Of a stretch of 64,000 nt of DNA, positions 15,893 through 23,237 are shown piece by piece. Each line of letters opens with the position of its first letter. Within the stretch, counting starts at the first letter, position 1. Location: contig OZ260100.1 in the NCBI GenBank assembly GCA_965284565.1, positions 2,914,001-2,978,000 of the forward strand. Direction: 5' to 3'. Made by a program: the position numbers and the translations under genes. The notes beneath the pieces were generated by a model. That model saw only the letters and a list, made by a program, of their open reading frames with translations, was not told the origin of the DNA and made no database searches. Source of the DNA: BRH-c54 sp965284565 (GTDB lineage Bacteria > Bacteroidota > Bacteroidia > Flavobacteriales_E > Vicingaceae).

Positions 15893-17416
15893 ATGGCGAT
15901 AATTGGCAATATTATAAAAGCATTTATTGATTTAAAGGGTACTATTACCACAGAATCAAACCCTGTTGAGGAGCAAAAAAATGTTCTGAATAATTTATTA
16001 AATGAGGCAAAAGATACCGCTTTTGGCAAACATTATAATTTTCAAGAAATCTTAACTGATGAAAACCCTCTTGAAAAATTTGCACAGACTATTCCCTATC
16101 ACAATTATGAAACCATGAAAGACAAATGGTGGAACAAAGTTATTGAAGGAGAAAAAGATATTACTTGGCCGGGAGTTCCTGATTATTTTGCTTTAAGCTC
16201 CGGTACTACCGGTAAAGAAAGCAAACGTATTCCTGTTACAGATGCTATGGTTGATGCTATACGACAAGCAGGAATTAATCAGGTATTTGCTTTAAAAAAC
16301 TTTGATTTACCGGCTGATTTTTTTGAGAAAGAAATTTTGATGTTGGGTAGCTCTACCGATTTAATTGAAAAAGACGAACATCTTGAAGGTGAAATAAGTG
16401 GTATTAGTGCTAGTAATATTCCCGGGTGGTTTAGTGGCTACTACAAACCCGGAAAAGAAATTGCAAAAATTGATGATTGGGATAAACGCGTAAAAAAGAT
16501 AGCCGAAAAAGCAAAAGATTGGGACATAGGTGCTTTAAGTGGAATTCCTTCCTGGATAGAGTTAATGTTAGAAGCGGTTATAAAACATCATAATTTAGAT
16601 ACTATTCATGATATATGGCCAAATTTACGGGTTTTCACTTCAGGAGGTGTTGCATTTGGTCCTTACGAAAAGAGCTTTAATAAACTCTTAGGAAAACCTA
16701 TTTTGGTGCTCGATACCTATTTAGCATCTGAGGGGTTTTTAGCATTTCAGGAGCGTCCGGATACTAAAGCAATGAAATTAATAACAGACAGCGGTATTTA
16801 CTTTGAGTTTGTTCCCTTTAAACCGGAATATATCAATCAAGATGGGTCTATTGTGAGCGATGCTCCAAGTTTAACGATAGCAGATGTTGAGTTAAACCAA
16901 GATTATGTATTGGTTATATCAACAGTAAGTGGTGCATGGCGTTATTTAATTGGAGATACCATTGCTTTTACAGATATTGAAAGGGCTGAAATAATTATAA
17001 CAGGAAGGACTAAGTTTTTTCTTAATACAGTAGGCTCACAACTTTCGGTAAATAAGCTAGATAGTGCTGTAAAATATTTAGAAGAAAAATTAGATGTGAG
17101 CATAACAGAATATACTATTTGTGCAAAACGATTTGGTGAAGATTTTTATCATTCTTGGTATTTAGGTTCCGACCAGATGGATACTGATAATGATAAAATA
17201 GCTGAATTGTTAGATACTTATTTGTCTGAGGCGAACAAAAACTATAGTGTTGCACGATCTAAAGCATTGGCAGGAGTAAAAGTTAATGTAGTCTCTCCAA
17301 AAGTTTTTCATGAATGGAGTAATGCGAATAAGAAAAAAGGCGGACAGGTAAAAATGGAGCGTGTTATGAGTGAAGATAAATTTGAGGAGTGGGAAAAATT
17401 TGTGAAGCATAATTAA
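15893..17416 (+). CDS. GH3-family acyl-adenylating amide synthetase
   Basis: 507 residues across the whole GH3 (auxin-responsive promoter) family length. The ATP-binding motif ALSSGTTGKESKRIPVT lies near residue 103. Later conserved blocks include LTSGGVAFGPYE-like FTSGGVAFGPYE, LDTYLASEGF and the C-terminal hinge around ITGRTKFFLNTVGSQL. Plant GH3 enzymes join amino acids to plant hormone acids through acyl-adenylates; bacterial substrates are largely undefined. It is cytosolic. No carrier protein or partner is adjacent. It converges with the zincin gene 1 base away. Confidence 0.85.
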   Translation: MAIIGNIIKAFIDLKGTITTESNPVEEQKNVLNNLLNEAKDTAFGKHYNFQEILTDENPLEKFAQTIPYHNYETMKDKWWNKVIEGEKDITWPGVPDYFALSSGTTGKESKRIPVTDAMVDAIRQAGINQVFALKNFDLPADFFEKEILMLGSSTDLIEKDEHLEGEISGISASNIPGWFSGYYKPGKEIAKIDDWDKRVKKIAEKAKDWDIGALSGIPSWIELMLEAVIKHHNLDTIHDIWPNLRVFTSGGVAFGPYEKSFNKLLGKPILVLDTYLASEGFLAFQERPDTKAMKLITDSGIYFEFVPFKPEYINQDGSIVSDAPSLTIADVELNQDYVLVISTVSGAWRYLIGDTIAFTDIERAEIIITGRTKFFLNTVGSQLSVNKLDSAVKYLEEKLDVSITEYTICAKRFGEDFYHSWYLGSDQMDTDNDKIAELLDTYLSEANKNYSVARSKALAGVKVNVVSPKVFHEWSNANKKKGGQVKMERVMSEDKFEEWEKFVKHN

Positions 17417-17417
17417 C

Positions 17418-17978
17418 TTAACTTTCGGTGTCGTTTTCTGCTACAATATTCATAATCTCCTCAGGAGATAAATAGAATTTTTTCATTCGTAATTTGTAAC
17501 TATCATCTATATCTGCGTGATTAAGAATAAAGTTTTTTGTTTCTAAAATATACTCTCCCATTCCCCTATTAACGGCATAAGTATCTGCCATACGCTCTGC
17601 TTCTACAATATGGTTTTCTAACAATAAATAGCGTATTCCAAACCAAACTAAATTTAAACTACTCCTGTGTTGATAGTCTATAATATGCCCTAATTCATGA
17701 CCAAACCAACCAATTAATACATCTGAGGGTAAATCTTTAGTTTTAAACTTTCTATCTGAAATTTTAAATGTTTTACTGATGTAAATATAATATTTCCGAT
17801 GTTTTTTACTTTTAAGTAAGCTACCAAAATCAGGTTGTGCTTGCATAGTAGATTTTTTTATATCTTCTTTAAACTTAATTTCTATAGGTGTTTCTTTTAA
17901 TTCAGGGTAATAAGAAAATGCTTTATGAATCTCTTTAGATAAAATTTCAGGGAAAATATGTTTTCTTGATGTACTCAT
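17418..17978 (-). CDS. Zincin-type metalloprotease, M48-like
   Basis: 186 residues with the zinc motif HELGH at 94-98 in WFGHELGHIIDYQH, and a downstream EAERMAD segment (126-132). Its Glu128 fits the third zinc ligand and the EXXAD pattern matches M48-like proteins. It has no signal peptide and at most a marginal hydrophobic segment, so it is probably a soluble minimal gluzincin. The closest pattern is the small uncharacterised M48-like proteins of Bacteroidota. Substrate unknown. Confidence 0.7.
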   Translation of the reverse strand: MSTSRKHIFPEILSKEIHKAFSYYPELKETPIEIKFKEDIKKSTMQAQPDFGSLLKSKKHRKYYIYISKTFKISDRKFKTKDLPSDVLIGWFGHELGHIIDYQHRSSLNLVWFGIRYLLLENHIVEAERMADTYAVNRGMGEYILETKNFILNHADIDDSYKLRMKKFYLSPEEIMNIVAENDTES

Positions 17979-18215
17979 GTAAATCTCGTTTTTTGGTGTA
18001 GTTCTAAATTTAACCTTTTTTTATAGCATTTCAAAATTAGAGCGAGCTTTATAGTTAATTTATGGAGCAATTAATGATAACACAAGTATGATTAGATTTG
18101 AAAGAGAAGATAACGGACAAAAATGCAACAATTGCAGAGATGAGGTTTTAAAATACTCCTACCTACTTTTATGAAGCTATTGGCTTGATTTGTAAAAAAA
18201 TGTATATTTACAAAA
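17979..18215. other. Intergenic region up to the IS element
   Basis: 237 bases without a gene. The left part carries the start region of the zincin gene. The right part holds the ancestral promoter block of the DUF4917 gene, directly left of the IS target duplication. Confidence 0.5.
18180..18215 (+). promoter_or_regulatory. Orphaned promoter block split from the DUF4917 gene by the IS
   Basis: TTG, 20-nt spacer, then TATATTTA, inside a 34-bp segment identical to the promoter block at 13477-13510. If the IS and one target duplication are removed in silico, this block lies about 60 bases before the DUF4917 start. That is close to its distance from the lipoprotein gene at the other copy. Confidence 0.5.
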
Positions 18216-18223
18216 TAAAAATA
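18216..18223 (+). repeat. Target site duplication, left (TAAAAATA)
   Basis: Eight bases identical to those directly after the right end of the IS element. Eight bp is the IS1595-family duplication length. Confidence 0.85.
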
Positions 18224-18252
18224 CGCACCTATCCATTTTATGACATCGTAAT

Positions 18253-19206
18253 TTAACAAGCTGCTTTGCCATACGCTATTTTCTTGGTGTCGCACTTAGG
18301 TTTATAATTTATCATACAATTTTCGTCTTTTACAGTCTTTTCAAGGAGTTTAAAGAACGAATCTTTTTGTAAATGACGGTTATTGAATTTATAAGAAAAT
18401 TCTGCAAGGTAAAAAGGTAGGTATTTTTTACTTAAAACCCTGTAATTGCCCTTAATTCCGTTTTTCATTATAGACCAAAAGCCCTCAATTGTATTTATCG
18501 TTTTTACTCCTTTTCCGTAACCCTCTGAATGTTTTATAGTGATATGCTCAACTACATTATCAAAACTGTTATAACCTCTAAAACCATCGGTAAAAACAAT
18601 ACTATCGTCAATGTTTACCTTATCTTTAAGCATATATAAGAGGTTTCGTCCAGATAGTTTTTCGATTATCTTAACATAAACACTTCCTTTCTTTTCAACT
18701 GCTCCAACAACGGGAACTTTAGAAGTTCCTCTGCCTCTTTTATTTGTTACTTTAGAAATATTTGGAGTATTTATAGGGTCTGACTTTTTTCTGCGTTTAC
18801 CACCAAAATAACTCTCGTCCATTTCTATCATGCCCTCTAACTTAATTTCCTTATCTATCATGGCACATCTAACTCTATGACAAGCGTACCAAGCAGTATG
18901 ATATTTAACACCTACATTCCTTGCTATTTGGGCTGCACTAACTCCCATTTTAGCGTTATTCATTAGTAAAATTATTTCAAAGAATTTAGGGAGTTTTAGC
19001 CTTGTTCCCTCGAAAATAGTACCTAATAAAACGCTAAAATCTTTATTACAAGAGTTGCAATGCCAACGTATTGACTTTTTACGCTTTTTTACATTTGTAG
19101 AGCTACAATGGTAGCAAGTAGGTTTTTTACCCCATCTCATTTTTTCGAGATAAGCTATACACTTTTCTTGTGTACCGAATTTTTTATGTAATTGGGTTAG
19201 GTTCAT
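18253..19206 (-). CDS. IS1595-family transposase
   Basis: 317 residues. An N-terminal zinc ribbon has C31/C34 and C50/C53, followed by a helical DNA-binding segment (about residues 85-112). The ISXO2-like DDE domain shows D130 (IEMDESYFGGK), D207 (VFTDGFRGY) and, for the third position, N238 or E241 in NTIEGFWSIMK. The reading frame is intact from the ATG, and the stop codon falls within the left inverted repeat. Its ATG overlaps the passenger stop (ATGA), so translation is likely coupled to the passenger. Confidence 0.93.
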   Translation of the reverse strand: MNLTQLHKKFGTQEKCIAYLEKMRWGKKPTCYHCSSTNVKKRKKSIRWHCNSCNKDFSVLLGTIFEGTRLKLPKFFEIILLMNNAKMGVSAAQIARNVGVKYHTAWYACHRVRCAMIDKEIKLEGMIEMDESYFGGKRRKKSDPINTPNISKVTNKRGRGTSKVPVVGAVEKKGSVYVKIIEKLSGRNLLYMLKDKVNIDDSIVFTDGFRGYNSFDNVVEHITIKHSEGYGKGVKTINTIEGFWSIMKNGIKGNYRVLSKKYLPFYLAEFSYKFNNRHLQKDSFFKLLEKTVKDENCMINYKPKCDTKKIAYGKAAC

Positions 19207-19844
19207 AGTTCGTTTACGACATTGTTTATAGATTCATAGAATAATGATACGACAGGTAGTATCAACAAATGATATAAAAATACTACCAATAAAACAGTAA
19301 ACACTACACGTGAATCATCAAAAAAGAAAGGTGTCACTATTGACGAATGAATTAATAGTATTAGCATATTAGATAAGTCTATATAGTAATCATTCAAATC
19401 ATCACCATCATCACAAGTTTTATTGCTATTATTATCAGAATACCAAGATTTAGGAATAAAGCTAAATATTTTAAAAAAGAATTTGACATAAGGACGTAAT
19501 GAGTTTTCCATTTGTTTTTTAGTTTGTTCTGAATAATTAACATATTTATTAAACATTATTTGACTAAATTTAACAATAAAGTAGTCATAAAAATATTTCG
19601 GAAAAACCATATATATTATAACATAAGTAAGCCCAAAAACAATAATACCAAGCCACCAAAAATTATATCCAAAAAAAATATTTTGTAAAGTCCAGTTTTC
19701 AGGGCTTAATAAATAAATTTCTGGATGAAAAAGTTTAATAACTAAAAAAGTACTCATTAGTAAAACAGATGTTCTTATTATGTTTGTAATTCTTTTTAAC
19801 ACGATTCCAAGTATTAGTCCAGTTATAAGTAGTATTATTTCCAT
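19203..19844 (-). CDS. IS passenger: multi-spanning membrane protein of unknown function
   Basis: 213 residues carried inside the IS1595 element and translated ahead of the transposase. Predicted transmembrane helices lie at about residues 3-20, 24-40, 62-85, 155-175 and 178-200. A cytoplasmic or periplasmic loop (about 100-150) is rich in Asn/Asp (NNSNKTCDDGDDLNDYY). It has no motif of a known resistance or immunity family. Position and coupling suggest a role in the element's own biology or in fitness of its host. It is unlike passengers such as methyltransferases or acetyltransferases. Confidence 0.7.
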   Translation of the reverse strand: MEIILLITGLILGIVLKRITNIIRTSVLLMSTFLVIKLFHPEIYLLSPENWTLQNIFFGYNFWWLGIIVFGLTYVIIYMVFPKYFYDYFIVKFSQIMFNKYVNYSEQTKKQMENSLRPYVKFFFKIFSFIPKSWYSDNNSNKTCDDGDDLNDYYIDLSNMLILLIHSSIVTPFFFDDSRVVFTVLLVVFLYHLLILPVVSLFYESINNVVNEL

Positions 19845-19853
19845 TTTTTTTCG

Positions 19854-19894
19854 ATTTTAAATTATTTTGCTAATTTAGCAAAATAATTTAAAAT
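19854..19894. repeat. 41-bp perfect palindrome inside the IS, ahead of the passenger gene
   Basis: Two 20-base arms, perfectly complementary, around one central T. The inner part is TTTTGCTAA/TTAGCAAAA. It begins 10 bases upstream of the passenger ATG and ends about 20 bases inside the right end of the IS. In RNA it would form a very stable hairpin in transcripts entering from outside, possibly shielding the element from read-through expression. It could also be a protein-binding site. Confidence 0.75.
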
Positions 19895-19915
19895 GTCATA
19901 AAATGGATAAGTGTG

Positions 19916-19923
19916 TAAAAATA
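19916..19923 (+). repeat. Target site duplication, right (TAAAAATA)
   Basis: Perfect copy of the eight bases to the left of the IS element. Confidence 0.85.
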
Positions 19924-19971
19924 AGTAGGCAAAAACCACAGAATATATACAAGTTGGGCGTAAGCTGAAAA

Positions 19972-20952
19972 ATGTACTCCAAAGAAGAATTAAATAGCGA
20001 AGGGATAAAGCAATGGGAATGGATTTCAAATCAATTCCAAAACAGCTCAATTCTATTAGGAAATGGATTTAGTATTAACTTTAGTGATACACTCAAGTAC
20101 AGGAACCTATATGACTTTTTCATTTCGGATTGTTCAGAGACAGTTAAAACACTATTCCGCAACTTTAAAACTAGAAATTTTGAAAAAGTTTTAGAATGCA
20201 TAGAAATTACCGAATTAGTATGTGATTCTATCCCCATAGATAAACAAAACTTATCAGATTTTCAAGGAGAAGTGCGACAAGGTTTAATTGATTCAATTAA
20301 CGCAATTCACCCTAGACCGATAGACGTCAACTATGACAAGGTTTCGACAATAGCCGAACAATTCAAGGATTTTAATCAAGTATTCACGACAAACTATGAC
20401 CTCTTCCTATATTATATCATATTGGAATCTCACAAGTTTGGTGACCATATGTTTAATCACTACAATAGTAAATTCAATCACTTTGGTGACGCAGACCAAA
20501 TGAACTCTAACCATATATACTTTCTACATGGAGCTTTATTCTTGTTTGAAAATGGATTGACTACACTAAAAATCAAAAGACCTAACAATGGTTGGCTTCT
20601 TGACTCGGTTACAAATGAAATCGAAAACGACAATTACCCTTTGTTTATAAGTGAAGGTAAGTCCGAAACAAAAGTAAAAGCCATACAAAGCAACCGATAT
20701 TTATCATTTTGTTTTGACCGATTTAAAAATTGTTCAGACAAAACACTCATTATATATGGACAGTCTCTAAGTAAGCAAGACACGCACATAGTTGAAGCTA
20801 TAGATAATAACTTTGATAAAGTTGCAATTTCGATTCGACCAGAAGATTGGCCAACATTTGGGCATTTAAAAGCCGAGAAGAATAGAATCAAGTCACTTTT
20901 TAATAAGACTAATACTGAATTATATGACTCAAAAACATTATTTAAATTTTAA
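19972..20952 (+). CDS. SIR2-like protein, DUF4917 type
   Basis: 326 residues with SIR2-fold signatures. LLGNGFSINF (28-37) replaces the GAGxS nucleotide loop. FTTNYDLF (N141, D143) stands for the TQNID motif. FLHG (H186) is the expected catalytic histidine, and IIYGQSLSKQD (261-270) is the late GxS/D motif. This arrangement fits DUF4917-type SIR2-like proteins. Related SIR2-like domains act as NADases in phage defence systems; that role here is inference. The IS1595 insertion separates it from its likely promoter. The leader has ATATACAAGTTGGGC, resembling an integron cassette boundary. The class III cyclase follows 148 bases downstream. Confidence 0.72.
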   Translation: MYSKEELNSEGIKQWEWISNQFQNSSILLGNGFSINFSDTLKYRNLYDFFISDCSETVKTLFRNFKTRNFEKVLECIEITELVCDSIPIDKQNLSDFQGEVRQGLIDSINAIHPRPIDVNYDKVSTIAEQFKDFNQVFTTNYDLFLYYIILESHKFGDHMFNHYNSKFNHFGDADQMNSNHIYFLHGALFLFENGLTTLKIKRPNNGWLLDSVTNEIENDNYPLFISEGKSETKVKAIQSNRYLSFCFDRFKNCSDKTLIIYGQSLSKQDTHIVEAIDNNFDKVAISIRPEDWPTFGHLKAEKNRIKSLFNKTNTELYDSKTLFKF

Positions 20953-20956
20953 AAGC

Positions 20957-21046
20957 CTACCCTCACAATACAGATTCTGATTCTGAAGCAAGGTAAGAGC
21001 AATAGCGACTACAGATTTCACAAAAAAAGCTTATGTTTGTTTTTTA
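20957..21046 (+). repeat. Dispersed intergenic repeat, copy C
   Basis: Third copy: TTCTGAAGCAAGGTAAGAGC, then AATAGCGACTACAGATTT, A-run and CTTATGTTTGTTTTT. It is more diverged than A and B. It fills most of the gap between the SIR2-like gene and the cyclase gene. Confidence 0.55.
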
Positions 21047-21100
21047 TGATAATACCTACAGACAGAACAGCAAATTACAGTTGATAACAGAGTTAAAAAT

Positions 21101-22351
21101 ATGAATGATAATATAAACCCAGCATTAATAGAAACTGTATTATCAACAGTTTTTGATTACTTCAAAAAGAGAGTAGTAAAAACACCTTCTGATCGTTTAT
21201 ATTTTGATTTTATTTTAGAAGGAGATAATGGTGGTAAAATTGCTATTGAAGTTAAACAAAAACTACTTAGTAGTTCAATTGCTAGTATAAAATGGGCTTT
21301 AACTCATCAAAACAACATTGACGAGTTTATTCTAATAACACCTCTAAAGCCAGATGAAGCACAACTCCAAATTTTTAGAACCCAAATATTACCTATATTC
21401 CCAAAATCGAAATGGCAAAGTTTAAAAGAATTTTTAAAACTAAACTATAATATAATCATTAATAACAGTAATGACCTTGCTCAACTACAAACTGCAGCAA
21501 TAACATCTAAGATTGACCTTTATTCTCAAGAAATTATTGGAAATGAGATAACCCTAAAAAAAAGACAAAGTACACTCAGCAAGAACCTAGAAGAAACCAA
21601 GAAAGGTAACTTTAAAGTTCAAAACAATCTAATTTCATTAAGACGACAATTCCCTGACTCTATAATGGCAAAACTTAACCATGAGAACGGAAAACTTCTT
21701 TCTGAACTTCATATTGGAGAAAAATATAATAATGCAATTATTGTTTTAACAGATATAAAAAACTTTTCAAGCATAGTAAAGGAGGCTGAACCAGAAGATT
21801 TAAACGAAACTATGGAGAAATATTATACTAATGCTCGTGACTTGGTATTTAAATATGATGGTATTCTTGATAAATTTATTGGTGATGCTGTTTTAGCTAT
21901 TTTTAACTATCCTAAGAAAAACATTGAATCTTTTATAAATGTCCTAAAATTCTGCTCAGAATTAATTCTACTTGGAGATGAATCATTTCAAAACTTGCTT
22001 TCTAAAATGGATCAAACTGTAGAAACTGGAACAAGAGTTGGTATTTCAAGTGGATCTATTTACACACTAAATATAGGTAAAGGAGATATTGAAGTCACCT
22101 TTATTGGTGATAAAATAAATTTAGCTTCTCGACTGGAAAAAAAATGTGAAATAAACGGAATTTTAGTTAGTAATAGCTTTTACAATAAACTAAACTATGA
22201 GTTTTCAGAACTAACAAATCAACTTATGTTTGAAGAAAAACACATTTCTCCAACTGATGCTAAAGGACAGTCGATGACCACAAAAGCCTGGCAAATTCAA
22301 AACTGTGATATTCAAAAAATAATCGATTTCAAAGTATTTCCTAATTCCTAA
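21101..22351 (+). CDS. Class III nucleotide cyclase with nuclease-like N-terminal domain
   Basis: 416 residues in three parts. Residues 1-120 include DFILE..KIAIEVKQ (D36, E50, K52), the spacing of a PD-(D/E)xK or NERD-like fold. Residues 130-195 form a coiled coil. Residues 207-390 are a class III cyclase: metal ligands D218 (TDIKNFS) and D262 (KFIGDAVLAIF), base-contacting K258, D337 in TFIGDKIN, and transition-state N340/R344 (INLASRLE). The catalytic residues look complete; K258 and D337 favour ATP as in adenylate cyclases, though cUMP/cCMP-forming Pycsar cyclases belong to the same superfamily. It is soluble with no membrane segment. Its neighbour upstream is a SIR2-like gene. Confidence 0.82.
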   Translation: MNDNINPALIETVLSTVFDYFKKRVVKTPSDRLYFDFILEGDNGGKIAIEVKQKLLSSSIASIKWALTHQNNIDEFILITPLKPDEAQLQIFRTQILPIFPKSKWQSLKEFLKLNYNIIINNSNDLAQLQTAAITSKIDLYSQEIIGNEITLKKRQSTLSKNLEETKKGNFKVQNNLISLRRQFPDSIMAKLNHENGKLLSELHIGEKYNNAIIVLTDIKNFSSIVKEAEPEDLNETMEKYYTNARDLVFKYDGILDKFIGDAVLAIFNYPKKNIESFINVLKFCSELILLGDESFQNLLSKMDQTVETGTRVGISSGSIYTLNIGKGDIEVTFIGDKINLASRLEKKCEINGILVSNSFYNKLNYEFSELTNQLMFEEKHISPTDAKGQSMTTKAWQIQNCDIQKIIDFKVFPNS

Positions 22352-22373
22352 CTATTCATAATCTAAATCAATG

Positions 22374-22415
22374 TCTAGGGATAGCAACTAAGGATTTACA
22401 AAAAATGAATAAAAA
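22374..22415 (+). repeat. Dispersed intergenic repeat, partial copy D
   Basis: Only the right half of the repeat is present: GGGATAGCAACTAAGGATTT, then an A-rich segment. It is followed directly by the left REP hairpin of the RAYT unit, which suggests truncation by that insertion or by decay. Confidence 0.4.
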
Positions 22416-22425
22416 CATACGACCC

Positions 22426-22454
22426 CCGCTGCCGCAAGCGTCCACGCTTGTGGT
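22426..22454. repeat. REP hairpin, left of RAYT gene
   Basis: 29 bases with a stem CCGCAAGCGT/ACGCTTGTGG (one G-T pair) around CC. It is the inverted copy of the hairpin downstream of the transposase gene, differing at a single base. It is much more GC-rich than its surroundings. Confidence 0.8.
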
Positions 22455-22513
22455 AAAGTAATAAAAAGGTAAAGTGGAAAAGTGATAAATAATAAATTAC
22501 TACATTTGTTTTT

Positions 22514-23059
22514 ATGAGTAGAAACTACAAATTCCATAATCCAAAAGGACTCTACTTTGTAAGCTTTGCAACAGTATTTTGGATAGATGTATTTGTAAGA
22601 GAGGAATATTCAGACAGCATTGTAAAGAATTTAAACTATTGCTTAGCTAATAAAGGAATGGAAATTTATGCTTGGTGTTTAATGACAAGCCATGTTCATC
22701 TAATATTTAAGTCTTTACAACTAAAACCAGAAGAATTAATACGAGATTTCAAAACATATACCTCAAAAGAATTAATTTCATTAATTACCAATCATCCGCA
22801 AGAAAGCAGAAAAGAATGGATGTTGAATGCTTTTAAAAAAGCAGCACTAAATAACTCAAATAACACCATTAATCAGTTTTGGCAACAACATAATAAACCA
22901 ATAGAATTATGGAGTAACGCTGTAATTGACCAAAAAATTGATTACGTACATAACAATCCTGTAGTAGCAGGTTTTGTTGAAAAACCTCAAGATTGGAAAT
23001 ATAGTAGTGCAAAAGATTTTTGTAATGAAAAAGGATTGGTAAATTTATGTTTGGTTTAA
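22514..23059 (+). CDS. REP-associated tyrosine transposase (RAYT, IS200-like Y1 family)
   Basis: 181 residues with the HUH motif HVH at 60-62 (MTSHVHLIFKS) and the probable nucleophile Tyr82 in RDFKTYTSKEL. The family C terminus YVHNNPVVAGFVEKPQDWKYSSA is intact, which is diagnostic for RAYTs. Inverted REP hairpins lie about 60 bases upstream and 25 bases downstream, the usual arrangement. RAYT proteins nick and process REP DNA and are thought to spread REPs. TACATTTG just before the ATG matches the promoter -7 box and would give an almost leaderless mRNA. Confidence 0.93.
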   Translation: MSRNYKFHNPKGLYFVSFATVFWIDVFVREEYSDSIVKNLNYCLANKGMEIYAWCLMTSHVHLIFKSLQLKPEELIRDFKTYTSKELISLITNHPQESRKEWMLNAFKKAALNNSNNTINQFWQQHNKPIELWSNAVIDQKIDYVHNNPVVAGFVEKPQDWKYSSAKDFCNEKGLVNLCLV

Positions 23060-23083
23060 GAAAAATGAATGGTATGGCAAATA

Positions 23084-23112
23084 CACCACAAGCGTGGACG
23101 CTTGCGGCAGTG
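23084..23112. repeat. REP hairpin, right of RAYT gene
   Basis: 29 bases, reverse complement of the left REP with one mismatch (GTGG for GCGG at the outer end). The stem is CCACAAGCGT/ACGCTTGCGG around GG. Confidence 0.8.
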
Positions 23113-23237
23113 GAGGATTATTATAAAGTTTGTAGTCTCCAACACACCAACTTAGCTTCAGACCACAAACAGAGCAGAGGGGACTCTACAGCTCATAACC
23201 AAACCGTTATATACAACTGAAGTAGTCGACAAGCATT

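Larger units (their letters stand above)
18224..19915 (-). mobile_element. IS1595-family insertion sequence with passenger gene, 1692 bp
   Basis: A complete element. The inverted ends match in CGCACCTATCCATTTTATGA against CACACTTATCCATTTTATGA and on through the following CAT, about 21 of the first 23 positions. It is flanked by perfect 8-bp duplications TAAAAATA. It contains an intact transposase gene and, upstream of it on the same strand, a 213-residue membrane-protein gene overlapping the transposase by ATGA. A 41-bp palindrome lies between the right end and the passenger start. Intact ends, duplications and reading frames suggest recent insertion. Passenger genes are known in some IS1595 subgroups. 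Confidence 0.9.
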
